Part shown: piece by piece, positions 38,403 through 51,008 of the stretch
How the letters are laid out: every line of letters starts with the position of its first letter
How positions within the stretch are numbered: position 1 is the stretch's first letter
Assembly: GCA_024345305.1 (NCBI GenBank)
Contig: BRON01000015.1
Location: 682,001 to 746,000 of the forward strand
Direction of reading: 5' to 3'
Length of the DNA stretch: 64,000 nucleotides
Source: Mrakia gelida
Lineage: Eukaryota > Basidiomycota > Tremellomycetes > Cystofilobasidiales > Mrakiaceae
Program-made: the position numbers and the translations under genes
Notes under the pieces: model-generated
The model's input: only the letters and a program-made list of their open reading frames with translations
Database searches by the model: none
What the model was told of the DNA's origin: nothing

Positions 38403-38899
38403 AGTGGAAGAGGAGGGAGGAGGGGGAAGGGGGTGAACGTTGGCAGAAGGAAGAAGGAGGGGAGGAGAGGTCGAGAAAGAGTTGAGCTCGCCCAAGAGGC
38501 TTCGTTGACGACCGAGCACAAAAATCACCTGAGACTGCACAAGAAGATTTTTCCCTCGAGCGTGGTATAGTCAAGGAATAGAGCTGAAGAAACTCGGAGT
38601 TCATCTTTCGAAAAACTTGCTTCGCCGAGGGAACCTCTCGGTAGCGAGGGAGGAGAGCTGCCAGCGCGACCCCTCTTCGGCGGTCGAGCTCTTCCCTCCT
38701 TCGTTCGATCCCTTCCAACGCTCACCTCGACTCCTCACACGACCTTCGCTCCTTCTCTTCCTTCTCATCCTCTTCTCCTCCTCAACTTAAAGTGAGTAGC
38801 GAGTTCCATCTTCTTCTCGGAGGGATTGCAATCCAGACCAGCTCCCTCCCTTTCTCTCTCCCTCTCGCTGACCTTTCGTTCCATCATGTTCTCCCTCAG
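38403..38899 (+). other. Divergent region with a PHO88 5'-leader intron
   Basis: About 500 bases between OCT1 and PHO88. A consensus GTGAGT donor at 38792 and the acceptor CTCAG at 38895-38899 outline a 108-nt intron in the PHO88 leader, with CTGAC before the acceptor. The acceptor abuts the ATG directly. Nothing else is recognised. Confidence 0.6.
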
Positions 38900-40536
38900 A
38901 TGAACTCGCAGATCACCAACCTCGTATTCTCCCTCGGAGGTACGCATACACTCGACTCTTGCCTCCATTCTCCCCTCGCTTTTCTGACCTCTTTCCCGGT
39001 CTGTGGCTCTCGACGCTCCTCTCAGCGATGCAGGTCGCTCGGAAGATCCCTACGGACGACCCCGAGGTGAGTCTGGCCTCTCGTCCTCTCCCTCGTCCCT
39101 TTTCCCGCCTTGGAACTGCATAGAGCTGACTCTACTTCTCTTTCCAGGTCCTCTTCTACCTGCGAATCGCCTACGTCGCCATCCGTTAGTCTACGAGCTC
39201 AATCTCGCTCCCTTTCCTTCGTCCTCAAATCGGCCACGTCGCCATTTTCCTACCCTCCTCGTCGTCTCTCCTTCGAGCTGACGATTCTTCTCGACTCTGA
39301 TCTTGGCTCACGCAGAGCTCCTCACCATCGGAACCTACTTCTTCATCTCCTACAAGGTCAGTCCTCTTCTCCCAGCTCGTCCTCTTGCCTCGAACGAGCC
39401 AACGACAGCAAGGCGTGCTGCTCCGTCCCTCCTCGTTTCGTTCGCTGACCTTCTTCCTCCTCCTCTTCCTCTCTGCTCTCTCAGGTCAAGTCCAAGAACG
39501 ATACCTCCGTCCTCAAGTACGTCGAGCCCGCTAAGCCTATGGTACGTCTTCACCTTCAGCACCTTCAGCCTTATCGAGCTCAAGGAGCATTTCGAAATCT
39601 CGAACGACGAGAGCTGACCTCTCGTTCTCCTTCCTTCGCGTCTACAGAGCCAAGCTGAGCCCGAGCTGGTCACCACCACCGTTAGGGACTACGATCTTTC
39701 CGAGACCGCTAAGCTGTCGAGGGGAGTCTACATCGTGAGTTCACGTCTCAACCTGCTCTCTCGTTCCGGAACCGGACGAGCTCGCGTCTCGAACGAGAAC
39801 GAGAGACCTCGAGGCTGACTCTCTTCGTGTCTCTCTCTGCTCGCTCTTCTCCTCTCTAGGGATGCGCCATCATGTGGTTAGTCCTTGTCTTTCTGTCTCT
39901 GCCTGGTCTGCTTGCGCTCCGCTCGCGAGGTGTTGAGCTCGACCTCATTCGCTGACCTCTTGACTGCTCTCCTTCCAACCTCGCCGTCTTCGACTCCACA
40001 GCTTCCTTCACCTTTACATGAAGTACACTCAGCCCCTCTTCATCCAGTCCATCATGACTCTCAAGGGTCTGATCGAGAGCAAGCCCGCGAAGCTCCACCT
40101 CTTCGGATCGCCCGCTGTCGGAGACCTCAAGCGACCTTTCGCTGCTGCTCCTTCCATGTTCGGTGAGTTCATCTTCATACGTCTTCTTTGGTTCCTCGTG
40201 CTGGTCGGCTAGTGGTTACGGAGGAGGGTGCACTCAGGGAGGGGACGAGGGGGAAGGCTGCAGGGTGAGCTCGCGTCGACGCCTCGTCTCGCTTCCCTCC
40301 CCACCTCCCCTCACGAGACGCTCGCACCATCATCGTTCCTTATCGCCCCATCTTCCCTCTCCCCTCGACACTGTCATTTTCCCCACCTCTCGCTGCTCGC
40401 CTTGAAGAAGACCAGCCTCACTGACTCGCTCTCTCTTCCCTTCCTTCTTCCCTCCTCTCTCTTTCCAGCCGGAGCTGCCGCTGCTGCCCCCGAGGAGCCC
40501 GTCGCTGCTATCAAGGAGACCAAGAAGACCAAGTAA
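38900..40536 (+). CDS. PHO88: Pho88/SND3 endoplasmic reticulum protein
   Basis: Nine exons: 38900-38939, 39026-39066, 39148-39184, 39316-39356, 39485-39541, 39648-39734, 39860-39876, 40002-40162, 40469-40536 (182 residues; yeast Pho88 is 188). The match runs end to end: MNSQITNLVFSLGAMQVARK, then IPTDDPEVLFYLRIAYVAIQ, KNDTSVLKYVEPAKPMS, TTVRDYDLSE, GCAIMCFLHLYMKYTQPLFI and KLHLFGSPAVGDLKRPF. The protein is an ER membrane component of the SRP-independent (SND) targeting route, first described for phosphate uptake. Membrane helices are at about 25-48 and 110-135. Exon 7 is only 17 nt. The C-terminus is A/E/K-rich. Eight short exons for so small a protein show how intron-dense this genome is. 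Confidence 0.95.
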
Positions 40537-40976
40537 AGCAACAAGCAGCAACCCTCTTCTTCATCTCGGACGCAAATGTTATCTCTCTCTTGGGGGTTGG
40601 GCGGGTGGGGTTCTCGGATAGACGGGAGGACGAGCGAGGGAGGGAGGGAGGGAGGTTGAGCTTCGAGCTGGACGGAGGGAGCGAGGAAGATAAAAGCAAG
40701 GATAACATGAAGATCTCGTCTACTTTTTAGCTTTCCTTTCTAGCTAGCGAGTGAGGAGGAAGGACTGGTCAAGACGAGAAGTATACTTCTATATCAGGGG
40801 AAGCGGAAGGAGGGAGGGAGCGTGCTAAGCTCAAGCTCACCAGGAACGACCTGCCCCCCCCCTCCCCTCTTTCGTTCCCTTCACTCCAACCCTCACCTTC
40901 TCGACTTTCACACCTCTCTCAAACCTCAAGCCCAGCTTACGCTCTTCTTCAACCCTCTCTCTCTCTCTCTTTTTGA
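40537..40976. other. Intergenic region between PHO88 and the first F-box-like gene
   Basis: About 440 bases between tandem plus-strand genes. It contains a C-run (40851-40862 region) and a CT-repeat just before ATG 40977. No gene is recognised. Confidence 0.5.
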
Positions 40977-43900
40977 ATGTCGCTTGCTTTGAACTATCGA
41001 GCTCGAACGGGCTCTCCGGTGAGTACGATCGGATGAGCTCAACCTCCTCCCTTCCCTCCCTTCGTCCCTCCTCTTCCCATACACCAACTGACTCATTTCT
41101 TTCGACCATCCTCTTCTCCAGTATCGACCCATCACCTCTATCCCTTACGAAGTCCTCGAGATGATTGTGAAAGCTAGTGTGTGGAACTGCATCCAAGACC
41201 TCGCCGCTCTTGCCCTCGCTCATCCAACCTTCTACAAGGTACGAGCTCTCGCTCTCCCTCCCTCCTCATTTCTTCTTCTTCTTTCACCTCCACTCAAGGT
41301 AGGACGCTCGCTGATATATACGTCCGTCCCGTTGCTTCTTAGGTCGTGATGCCTATCCTCTGCGAGCATGTTCGTTTGATCGCGAACGAGGAGGGAGGAA
41401 CGACCAACGATACAAAGGTCGCTTCCCTCTTTGCTTTCCTCGTCTTTCAGGATAGGAACAAGAGAGCAAAGTGAGTCCATCTTTCGTCTTCGTCTTCTTC
41501 TCTCGATGTTGGTGATTGTATATATATACCAGCTCGTCGTGCGAGGGAAGAACTCGTCCCTCTCGCTGGGGTTTCAGGACGGGCGGAAAGGAACGTGAAG
41601 CTGACTCTCGCTCGCGTCGTTGTTGTTGTTTTTCTTTCTCTCTTCCCCCCTCCCTCCCCCCCTCCCTCCCTCGTCTATAGGAGCTTCCGAATCATCGACC
41701 CCACCGCTGTCCTCCTCTCCCACCCTCACGGCTTCCAACTCGAAACTGCTCTCCACGGATTCACCCACGTCACTTCGTTCCAACTCCCTTTCCACCTCAT
41801 CACCAACCACCTCTTCGACATCCTGCACCAACACTCCTCCGTCGTCAACCTCCACCTCGACAACTTCATCGGAGACTTCCCTTCCCACTTCCGAGTCAAA
41901 CGTCGGTACGAACCTGGTCCTCGTCGCTCTCGCCTCGGTCCCATCACTTTTCGAAACTTCCACGCAACCGTCCCTCGACCCGCTCAACCCAACAAACTCG
42001 TCTCCATCGAATCCTTCCTCTCCTACCTGGCCTCCTTCAAATGCATCCTCCCAACCTTCACCTTGTCCTTCCAAACCCTCGCTCTCCACACGAACGGGAA
42101 CCATCAAGTCGTCACTCAACAAGGTCCCTTCCTCCCTCCGCCTCACCACCTCTCCTCCAAACTCGAGAAACTCACACTGGAACTGAACGATCACTCCCAG
42201 TCCCTCGGAAACTTCTGGCTCAGGGAAACTATGTCGAGATGGACTCGACCGTCCGTTCTCCTTCCCAAGCTGAAGACCCTCGAGTTGAGCATTGGGCCTT
42301 CGAGACCGGATCAGAAGGGGAAGGACGTGTTTTCCCTCGCGGGGAGGGAGACGCTTCCTCATTTCGAGGGGGAACAGATGGTGTTCAGGATGGCTTCGAC
42401 CACGGCTGGGGAGAACGGGAGGGAGGGAGGAGGGGCTTGGACGGGGTTGGGGTTTAGAAACTTGAAGGCCGTTTATGGGAAGGACGCGGCGGGAGGGGTG
42501 GGGGTGGAGGACGCGATGGGGATGGAGAAGTTGGAGGTTGGGTTGGGGAGGAAGTCGGTTGTGTTGGCTGGACATGTGGCGAGTTTGTGTCAGGATGGGA
42601 GGTTGGTTGGGGGGTTGAAGGAGTTGGTTTTTGAGGGGGGTCAGTGGGGAGGGAAGAACTGGGTGAGTCGTTTGCGTTTGAGTGGTTCGAATCGAGTCGA
42701 GTCGAGTCGACGCGACGACGCGACGACGTTTCTCTTTTCGTTTGTCTTTCGCTGACTCCCCTTCCCCTGCTTCCCCTCCTTCCTCTCCCTCTCCCTCCTT
42801 CGTTTTTGCCCCCAGATGAACCTAACCCACCACTTCACCCAACTCCCCCACCTCACCACCCTCTCCTTCACCCAATTCCTCGGTCTCACCCCTCTCCAAA
42901 CCCTCTCCCTCACCCTCGCCTGCTCGGACGAATGCTACGCCAACCTCCTCCTCACCCGACCCGCTCATCACCTCGCAGCCCAACTCGTAGGAGGTCACCT
43001 CGTCATCTTCCAGACGCTCGTTCAAATCTCCTTCAATCGCCTCCTCGCTTTCGGTCCGTCCATCTCTATCGGAACGAAGATCAACCTCGTCGTGGAGAGT
43101 ACGAGGTTCGACCCTCTCTTCGACGCCGTCGAGGTCATCGCAGCGGGTGAGGAGAACGAGGTTGCTGGTGCGGGTGCAGGTGGGAAGAAGGACATGGACG
43201 CGAAGACGAAGACGACCAAGTCGAAGGCCAAAGGAAAGGGAGGAGGAGCAGGACGACGAACCCTCATCGGCGAGAAAGGGCGAGAAATCCTCCCCCCCTC
43301 CCTCGGAAGGAAGAAGATCATCGACCTCACCGCCACTCGAACCGGAACCGGAGGATGGGAGGACTGGTCCTTTGGTGGAACGCTCGTCCCTTCCCTCACC
43401 GACGGGGAATGCTTCTGTTGTGGGAACGGGAAACCTCCTTCCGTCGAGGGTGAGGGCGAGGTCGACGCGCCTCGATTCCTCACCGCGAGCGAGGGAGGAC
43501 CGATGATCCTTGGTGGATCCGTTGAGATTGAGGTTGAGGAAGAAGTGGGAGGGTTGACGATGAGGAATGATTTCCTCGCTGGAGGAGGGGGGAAGAAGGA
43601 GAAGGATAAGGAGGAGAGGGAGAAGGGAGTGGTGATGGATCCGATTCGAAGTTTGATGGCTTGTCCGAGGGAGGAGGTCAGGGAGGCGTTGAGTCAGAGT
43701 GGAGTGGATTTGGTGGAGTTGGATGCTAGGTGAGTGCTGGCTTCCCTTAGGAGCGACGGAGGGTGGGTGGGGAGGGGAGGAATGGGTGAAAGGAGAGGAG
43801 GAGGGACGAGTCGAGTCGCGTCGAAACGCTGACCATCTTCGCTCTCGTTTTTGATCGCGATAAACAGAACACCCAGCTCGATTGATCCGATGGGGTGGGA

Positions 43901-44025
43901 GGGGTTCCTTAGGTATGTCCCTATCTCTCTCTCTCCCTCTCCCTCTCTCTCTCTACACTCTCCTCGTCGCTCGCCCGCTGACCTTCGTCGCGTCGTTTCG
44001 TTCTCGCAGAGGAAGACCCTGCTGA
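40977..44025 (+). CDS. F-box-like protein, copy 1
   Basis: Seven exons: 40977-41018, 41122-41238, 41343-41470, 41681-42662, 42816-43729, 43868-43912, 44010-44025 (747 residues). Residues 15-60 look like a degenerate F-box (YRPITSIPYEVLEMIVKAS, then DLAALALAHPTFYKVV). A long region with irregular leucine-rich spacing follows, as in F-box proteins that bind substrates for SCF ubiquitin ligases. A C-terminal block LACSDECYANLL, then HHLAAQLVGGHLVIFQTLV, a DGECFCCGNGK patch, and DPIRSLMACPREEVREALSQ close the protein. The same blocks, in the same order and with matching last exons (45 and 16 nt), recur in the gene at 59982-62238. The substrate is unknown. Exons 4 and 5 are unusually long for this genome. 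Confidence 0.72.
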
Positions 44026-44421
44026 GGGTCTACATAGACGCGTTTTGCTTGTTGCCTTTTTTTTTTTTTTTTTTTCATGGACTCGTTACACGTTCTTTCC
44101 CTTGCTCTTCTCTCTCTTGCACGTTTGTTGTCATCGGTTTGTTGTTTCTGCTCGCTCGTTCTCGCTCGCCGCCTCGCTGCTGCTGCCGCTGCTTTCTCTG
44201 TTTCTCTCATTCGCGCGCTACCCCCTTCTCGACTCTACATACACCCCACTCCTTGCATCGCATTCTTACATAACGAAACTCTCTATTAACGACCCCCCTT
44301 GCTGCTTGATGAAAGAGACGACGGGAGCGAGAGACAAGAGAGAGGGAGGGAGGAATCGAAAGAAGATAAGAACGACATATGAATCATCAACCGAACCGAG
44401 ATACACAAGCTACAAGGCAGT
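44026..44421. other. Convergent intergenic region with poly-T
   Basis: About 400 bases between convergent genes, including a 19-T tract at 44057-44075. No gene or RNA was recognised. Confidence 0.5.
44057..44075 (+). repeat. Poly-T tract
   Basis: Uninterrupted run of 19 T in the 3' region between the F-box-like gene and the Zn2Cys6 gene. It probably lies in the 3' untranslated region or terminator area of the F-box-like gene. Confidence 0.9.
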
Positions 44422-47400
44422 CTACTGCTCCAAATTTCTATCAATCACATCCGCTCCGATCCAGGTGGGAGCGACCTTGAGGACGAGGGATTTGGGAGCG
44501 ACGAGATCGGTGGGAGCGGAGGCGTGGGCTGCTCCTCGCTTGTCGACGACTTCGATGAGGTGGTCGAGCCTAGAGAAATTAAGAGAAGGAGGGTCAGCTC
44601 GAGGCGGGAAGCGAGGAGGAGAAGATGGGGGAAGGAAAGAGAAGAGAGAAAAGAGACGCGTCGAGCGAGGTCGAGGCGTGCTTCTTTATCTCCTCTCTCC
44701 TTCGTCTCGGCTGAGCCTACTCGAGCGAAGTGGGAGGTGACTGGGGACTCACATCTTGACAGTACGAACTGAGAGAGAAGAGGAACGAGAAGTCAGCAAC
44801 GGGAAGGGAAGCGAGGGCAAACGAGCACGAGTGGCAAAAAGACTCGACTCACGTCCGATAGGCAGTTTCTGACCGATGATCAAGATCGCAGATCTGAAAA
44901 GCGAAACCACCCTAAGAGTCAGTAGATCACGCAAAAGAGCGAGCACGAGCCATCATACGAACCTGAAAACGTCCACCTCGCTCCTCAAACTCGCCGCCCT
45001 CTGGAAATCCGAGCGATCTCGAGCCTCCTCCGCGAAGGGAAGCAGACTCTTCGCCGCCGTGAACCAGATGAACACCGTGAAGGGATGGAGCAGAGCGAAG
45101 TCGAAGGGAGTGTTGGAGATGACCCAGAGTCTGTCGAGGAGGGCTGAGGTTGCTTCTCGGACTCGGATCGAGGAGGGACAGAAAGGATCGGAGGGATCGG
45201 AGCTGGAAGAGGGAGGGAGGGAGGGAAGATCAGTATCGATTGTGGGAGTGGATAAAGGTGAGAAGATGAAGAAACGAACCTCGATGAGCTTGAGAAAGAA
45301 AAGAGAAACAAGGGAGTCAGCACGAGACGCGTTCAAGCCCGATGGAAGGATGACGACGCGAGCTCACTGAAGACAGAGGATCGCGAGCCAGGGAAGGCAA
45401 TGAGCATGGAGAAGCTGGATGAAGTGAGATAGACGACGAAGGTCAGTTCAAAGTTCCGAGATCGAGATCGAGTCGAGGGAAAGAGACAGCTCGAAAGCGA
45501 CTCACCTCGGGGTTCAACGACTGAACGCTCTGATCTCCTTGAGTCGGAGGCGAGATGTCTCGGAACTCGGCGGGGAAAGATTGCCTGGTACCAAACAATT
45601 CGAGAAGACCGTCAGTTTGAAGCTCGAGAAAAAGCGTGCTAGTGGGGACGAAAGAGACTGACTGGAACGCGGTGATCAAGGCGTCGAGCTCCTGGAACTC
45701 GAGCTGTTGTCGATAATCCTGGCAGCCCATCGCATCCAGTTTCCTCGAGAGATCGTTGACCTTGCGAACCACTGCGAGAAGGTGGAAGAAGTGGAGGAAC
45801 GAGGTCAGGCCCGTCGAGGCGAACGAAGGTCGGGCAGAACTCACGAAGGGCAGCCTTCATCATCAGACTCATGACGTTGCGATGGACGGGAGGATGGTGA
45901 GAGAAGCTACGAGACGAAGGGTTGGGAACGGGAAGCGAGCTCAGCGAAGAGAATCGTCGAGATGAACGAGATTGGGACTTACAGATCAGGCGAATAGTTG
46001 TTCTGCGAAGGCTCGAGGACGACTGCTGGGATTTGAGAGGCAGAGTAAATGGGAAGGCCGATCGTCATATCCGGCACTGGGATCGAAGCGGGCCATCCAC
46101 TCGTCGTCGATGCGAACGTGTCGTGAGCGTAGCTGGACAAGGAAGGCGAGGCGTCAGCGAAGGAAGTCGAAGAACGAGAGAGCGATGTTCGAGCTCACAG
46201 CATCCACCAGAGGTTGGTTCGCTGGACTCGATCGATGTCGTCCGAAGGATCACCTACAAAGGAACGATCTCGTGTTAGCTTTCGCGGTTGAGAGCGAGGA
46301 GGAAGAAACGAGGGGAGTTCACCAGAAGGGGTCAGGTAGAGTCGATTTACGCTCGTCTTGTCGACCGATTTCGCAGGGCTCTGGAAAGCGTTGAGTCCGA
46401 GAGGTATCGCGATTCGAGTTGCTTGTCCAATCCAGGTCCATCCCTGCGTGGAGAAGAAGCACACGAAGGACCGAATCAGAGTCAGTCCGAGCGAGAGGGA
46501 GAGGGAATCGAGGGAGAAACCAGAACGACTCACCTCGACCCATCTCGCGTGCTGAGAGAGAGATACGGCGAACTATCAGCTTCAAGCGCGGAATAACAGG
46601 AAGAACTAATTGATGACGCTCACCTGATGCATGTACCCTCCGAGAAGAACAGCAGCTAGCACGAGATCGAGCCACTCGTCCGGGTTCTTGACGCTCTGCA
46701 AACGAGGAAGACAGAGACGTCAGCAGAGCCCCAGCGAGATATCTCGACGGATCAACTGACCTGCTCGAAGTAGATCTTCGTCCACTGCGCATGAATCGCT
46801 CCGAAGTCATCCTCGTCGTCGATGGGAGGAGCAAGACCGTCCCGTGTCGGCCGACTTCCCTCGTCGAGACGCGACCTCTTCGAACGAGCCTTCTTGGAGA
46901 GAGGAGCGTCTCGAATGACGTCGGCGGGAGCGTGGAGGGGAAGAGAGGTGTATCTCTGCGGTAGGACGGAAGCGTTGAAGAGAGGGAAGAGGTCAGCTTG
47001 CTCGAGACGGTGACCATCGATCGAACGCGTCGAGCCCCCATGCTCGATTGTTTTCGCGTGAACTTACAGCTGCGATAGCACAGATACTGTGGAGAACAGC
47101 TGGATGAGGGAAGAGTTCGTGTGTTGGTGGGAGAGCCATTCGAGTGATGAAGCGAGTACGATTTAGGAGGTCTGTTCGCGTCGAAAAGAAAGAGAGGGAA
47201 GACGCGTGTCAGTGAGGAGAAAACGCCGTGGAGGTCGAGAAGAGTCGACGAAGTGCTCGAAGGGGAGGTCGAGCGAAGACGAGAAGATGTGGCACTTACA
47301 GTTGGACATGGGGACAGCGTTAAAATAGACCTCGACGACGTGTTGGAGGAATCCAGGGGAAGGAAGATGAGGTGGGTAACCAGGCCAGAGAAGCGAGAGG

Positions 47401-48888
47401 ATCTGCTTGTCGTGAGCCGGAGACTCTTCTCTCGAATGAGACTCTCGAAGGTTACTGGAGGGTGTAGGAGTGCTGGCCGAGGGACCGAACGGCGACGGCG
47501 ACGTTTCCGAGGGAGGAAACGTATTGAATTTGCGACTCAGCGGACGAGAAGCCTGGGAGTTGCTTGGGAACGGCATCGGTCGCTGATCGGAGTCCGAGGA
47601 AGGTCGAGAAGGAGGTTGGAGAGGCTGAGTTTGAGAGGTCGAGGAGGAAGGGAAGTCGGGAGGGGAGTGGTAGTCTGTGATCGAGCCTGGACTCCCTCGG
47701 GGATGACCGTTCGAGGGAGGGAAAGGGAAGGCTGCTGGGGTAGGAGGTTGCAGCTGCTGCTGCTGTTGGACGTGCTGATCGAGATGGGCGAAAGAAGAGC
47801 TCTGCATGGGAGCGGTGGAGGACGAGGCGAGGAGGTCAAGTCCTGCGGTAGGGGAGGCGTGGTGATAAAAGGGAGGAGGGACGGGTCCAGAGTTGTAACT
47901 CGACGGAGGGAAGGGCGATTGAGGACCGGGCGAGTAGGAAGGGACGAAGTCTGAAGTGATCGAGGGCGAGAAATGGTGAGCTTCCTTCGTTCACGAAGAG
48001 AGAGCGAACGCTCGACTCACTCGACGGTCCAGCCTGAGCATTCCACGTCCCTCCAGCTCCTACGGCGTCGACGACGGCACTGCCCACGACCTGCCTCAGC
48101 AGTCCTTCCAGCTAAGAAAAGAGAACGACGAAGAGGTCAGCAAGGCGGTCGAGATGACCCGGAACGCGTCGCGGACCATAGGAACGAGAGTCGAACGAAC
48201 CTGTTGAACCCTCGTTTCCAGCTTATCAACCTTCTTTCCTCCCTTGGGCTTCCCAGCCGACGGCGTAGGTAAATCGCTGAGGTCCTCGTACTCGCAGTGG
48301 AGGATGGGAGCGATCTGTCCCGGCTTGATGTGCTCTGGGAAAGGAAGGAGAAGGAGAGCGGCGAAGGACGAAAGAGAGGTCAGCTTCATGACTCCTTTGG
48401 TTCTCCTTCCCAGAGTCCTTTCCGAATTGTGAACTCACTCATGATGTGAGCATGGGACCGTAGACATGTTGTGCAAGCTGGTCTATCTGCTGAACATCTC
48501 TGGAGAAGATCGAGCGAGCAAAGAGGGGACGGAAGGAAGGAGTGTGAGCTCGAGCTTGATTCTTCTTCCTCCCTCCATCCTTCCTCACCCGAGTCCCGCT
48601 AGACGTGGAACTCACCAGTTTTCTCTTACGGCACTGGAAGAGAAAACAAGGAAAGGCAAGCAAGGTCAGAAAACAGGCTCCTCGACGACTGAGGGCCAGG
48701 AAAGTAGAACGAAGGAGGGTGGGTCGACGTCCTCCTCCCTCCCTCCCTTCCTCCTCCTTCGCTCAAGAACTCACAGCCAGGCACGCGTTGTTCCTCTTCA
48801 GAACAGGAGGGATGGGGACCCCTACTTGCTCTTGAGCTGGAGGAGCAGGTGACGGAGGTTGATAGGCGTGAGTTGTGTCCTTAGGCAT
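44422..48888 (-). CDS. Zn2Cys6 fungal-specific transcription factor
   Basis: About 22 exons: 48775-48888, 48616-48633, 48439-48499, 48201-48334, 48021-48111, 47300-47950, 47068-47171, 46761-46955, 46624-46695, 46534-46551, 46323-46443, 46199-46253, 45983-46132, 45845-45906, 45663-45771, 45506-45584, 45368-45414, 45280-45288, 44963-45202, 44853-44893, 44753-44768, 44422-44569 (about 844 residues). The N-terminal zinc cluster is assembled from three exons: NNACLA + CRKRKL + RCSADRPACTTC, six cysteines with the usual spacing. A Q/S/P-rich linker is followed by a Fungal_trans-type middle homology domain (GWTWIGQATRIAIPLGL, DRVQRTNLWWMLYAHDTFAS). It should bind DNA in the nucleus; target genes are unknown. 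Exons of 18, 18, 9 and 16 nt are proposed; skipping the 9-nt exon also keeps frame, so that one is optional. Confidence 0.85.
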
Positions 48889-49287
48889 GGTCGACGTGGT
48901 AGGAGGTAAGGAAGAAAGGAGGTCGGGCGAGGTGAAAAGTCACCACCCGAGGCCGGAGGGGGGGAAAAAAGGGCCTCGCAGATCAGGTTTTCGGCTGCGA
49001 AAATGGGCGAGAGTATGAAAGAAATGAAAGAATCACCTTGCTCCAAAGGTCGATAAACCCCCGACAAAGAGACTTCCGAGTTTGAAGCAAGGAGGTTGAG
49101 AAGATCGAAGTCTGAATCGCTCGTCGTGCTTTCCTTTGGCGCGAGGCTTCTTCTCGCCACCAACGCCAACGCTCAGCAACTGATACCACTCCTCTTAATC
49201 AGTCTCAGATTCCTCCAGGATGTCATCAAATCGTGCGAGTCCACCTCTCTTAGACTAATCCCTCGAAGCAAGGGCGAGGTTGCTCGC
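48889..49287. other. Promoter-side region of the Zn2Cys6 gene
   Basis: About 400 bases between the Zn2Cys6 start and the stop of four-TM gene A. No further gene is recognised. Confidence 0.5.
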
Positions 49288-50756
49288 TCAACCAGAAGCG
49301 ACGATGGGAGCCGACAGATCGTCCGAGGTAGCAGTAGGCAGGCGGATAGCCTGCTCTCCGAAGACGTAGTCTTGGAAACGACTGGTCCAGATCTGATCAA
49401 GAAGAAAGAGAGAGAAAGGGAAGAGGACGCGTCGGTCAGGTCTCGCGTGTTCGATTCGGTTCCCCTCGGCTCCACGCGACTGACCTTCTTGTTTCCACGC
49501 GAGTTCTCGACGATGGCAACGGCGAGGAACCCAGCAGCTAAGATGAGAGCACTGAAGAAGCCGAGCCAGGCGAAGGTGAGGATGAGGGGACCTGAAAGGA
49601 AAAGACGAGAGAGACGATCAGTTCGAGAAGGCGAGCGAGGCGTCGAGGAGAGAGGGACTGACCGATCCTAGATCGATTCGAACACCGGAGAAGCTCTACA
49701 GCTTCCTTGGTTGCGAATCCAGCGACGACTGAGGAAGGAAGAAGAGGGACGAAAGGTCAGCGAACGCGGCGACGAACGAACGGACGAAGGAAAGGAACTA
49801 GGTCGAAACTGACCAGACCAGAGAGCAAAGAGGAGCACAGTGAACAAAGCCTCGAGACCAAAGTAGCTGAGGAAGTCGAGGAAGGTGCCGTCAAGAGTTG
49901 GGAGAACGAACCTGCGAGGCGACGCGAGGAGGAGGGGAACGAGTAAGTGCTCTCGTCGCGATCGTTCGGTGGATTAGAAGACAGACGAACGTCACGAAGA
50001 CGATAGAGATGGCAGTGACCAAGCCGGCAATGGCGAGAAACTTGACACCTGAGAAGGATCATCGGAACAGGCGCGTCAGCGAGAGAAGTAAGACGAGGTA
50101 CAGGAAGGAAGGGAAGACGAACCGTTCCTGTCGTACAAATAGCAGATCTCGTGAGTCTTATATGCCCTTCCTCGGGGAAACGGCCAACCAGGGTACGGGT
50201 ATGGCTCATCATCGAGAGGAGCGGACGCACTTGAGGCTGATGAGACGGTGGTGGGAAGAGCGTCGAGGTCGAGGAGAGTTGCAACGACGTTTCGTTTCTC
50301 AACCGTTCCAGTTTGGACGGCTGCTGCTTCTCTGTTGAGCGTTTGGAGATGAGGGAAGTCGGTGGGCCATGGCTGAGGGTAGGGGACCTCGACGGGGTGC
50401 TCGAGTTTGACGAACTCGCCTGCGAGAGACGACGAGAAAGGACGGGCAAAGGTCAGGTCAGTTTTTTGTCGAGTCGTTCCTCTTCCTTCAGTAGTCGCCG
50501 GATCTTCAATCTCGGGGGAAATGAAGCTCACTCTGATGCACAAAAGAAAAAGGGCGAGAAGGAGGGGGATCAGCCTGAGGTTGAGCTCTAAGAAGAACAA
50601 AGGACGTGGAAGCGAGCGAGGCAAAGACTGAGGACTGACGCCTCTCGCGTTCGTGTCCGTCAAAGCGACGATGAGAACGATAGAAGAGATGGAAAGGAGT
50701 CCATAGAGGATCGCTCGAATGATCTTGATGCCTGCGGAGGATGCTGAGGTATACAT
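49288..50756 (-). CDS. Four-TM membrane protein, paralog A
   Basis: Exons: 50640-50756, 50532 (one nucleotide), 50123-50419, 49991-50048, 49814-49911, 49663-49728, 49485-49591, 49288-49392 (282 residues). Four hydrophobic segments: AILYGLLSISSIVLIVALT near the N-terminus, VKFLAIAGLVTAISIVFV, LEALFTVLLFALWSVVAGF and LILTFAWLGFFSALILAAGF. The layout resembles MARVEL-type tetraspan proteins. A P/Y-rich loop of about 100 residues lies between helices 1 and 2. The closest relative is paralog B at 58083-59568, with exon lengths identical except in the loop exon. The frame after the loop is fixed by that comparison, and it requires the single A at 50532 between two consensus introns. An unspliced reading is also open here but not in paralog B. 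Function unknown. Confidence 0.8.
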
Positions 50757-50861
50757 GCTTTTGGATGCGAGGATGTGGTCGGGAGGAAGGGAGCGAGATG
50801 GACGTCGAAACGAGGTTTGAACAGGAGAGCCCGCAGCTGAAACGGTGACACGCGACGAGTT
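50757..50861 (-). promoter_or_regulatory. Upstream flank shared with paralog B
   Basis: Read towards the gene, these 105 bases align by eye with 57977-58082: both contain ACTCGTCGCGTGTCACC, then CTCTCCTGTTCAAACCTCGT, then a C/T-rich stretch ending four to six bases before the ATG. This shows that the duplication included the leader or promoter. Confidence 0.7.
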
Positions 50862-51008
50862 GGCTGAGGGAAGAAAGGATTCGACGAGACAGACAAGATC
50901 TCAGCTCACTGCTGAAGCACAGAAAGAAGAAGAAGAAGATCAGACGCTCATGGATCCAAAACGAGAGCGAAACAAAAACGCGACGCGAACGAGCGAGCTC
51001 GTCCCCCT

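Noticed and set aside
47253..47954. 233-codon plus-strand frame inside the Zn2Cys6 gene
   Set aside because: Antisense shadow of its S/P-rich exon 6; the R/G/E-rich product has no family resemblance.
50076..50756. Unspliced 226-codon reading of four-TM gene A
   Set aside because: It is open across the first two introns but lacks helices 2-4 and the equivalent reading in paralog B hits a stop, so splicing is expected.
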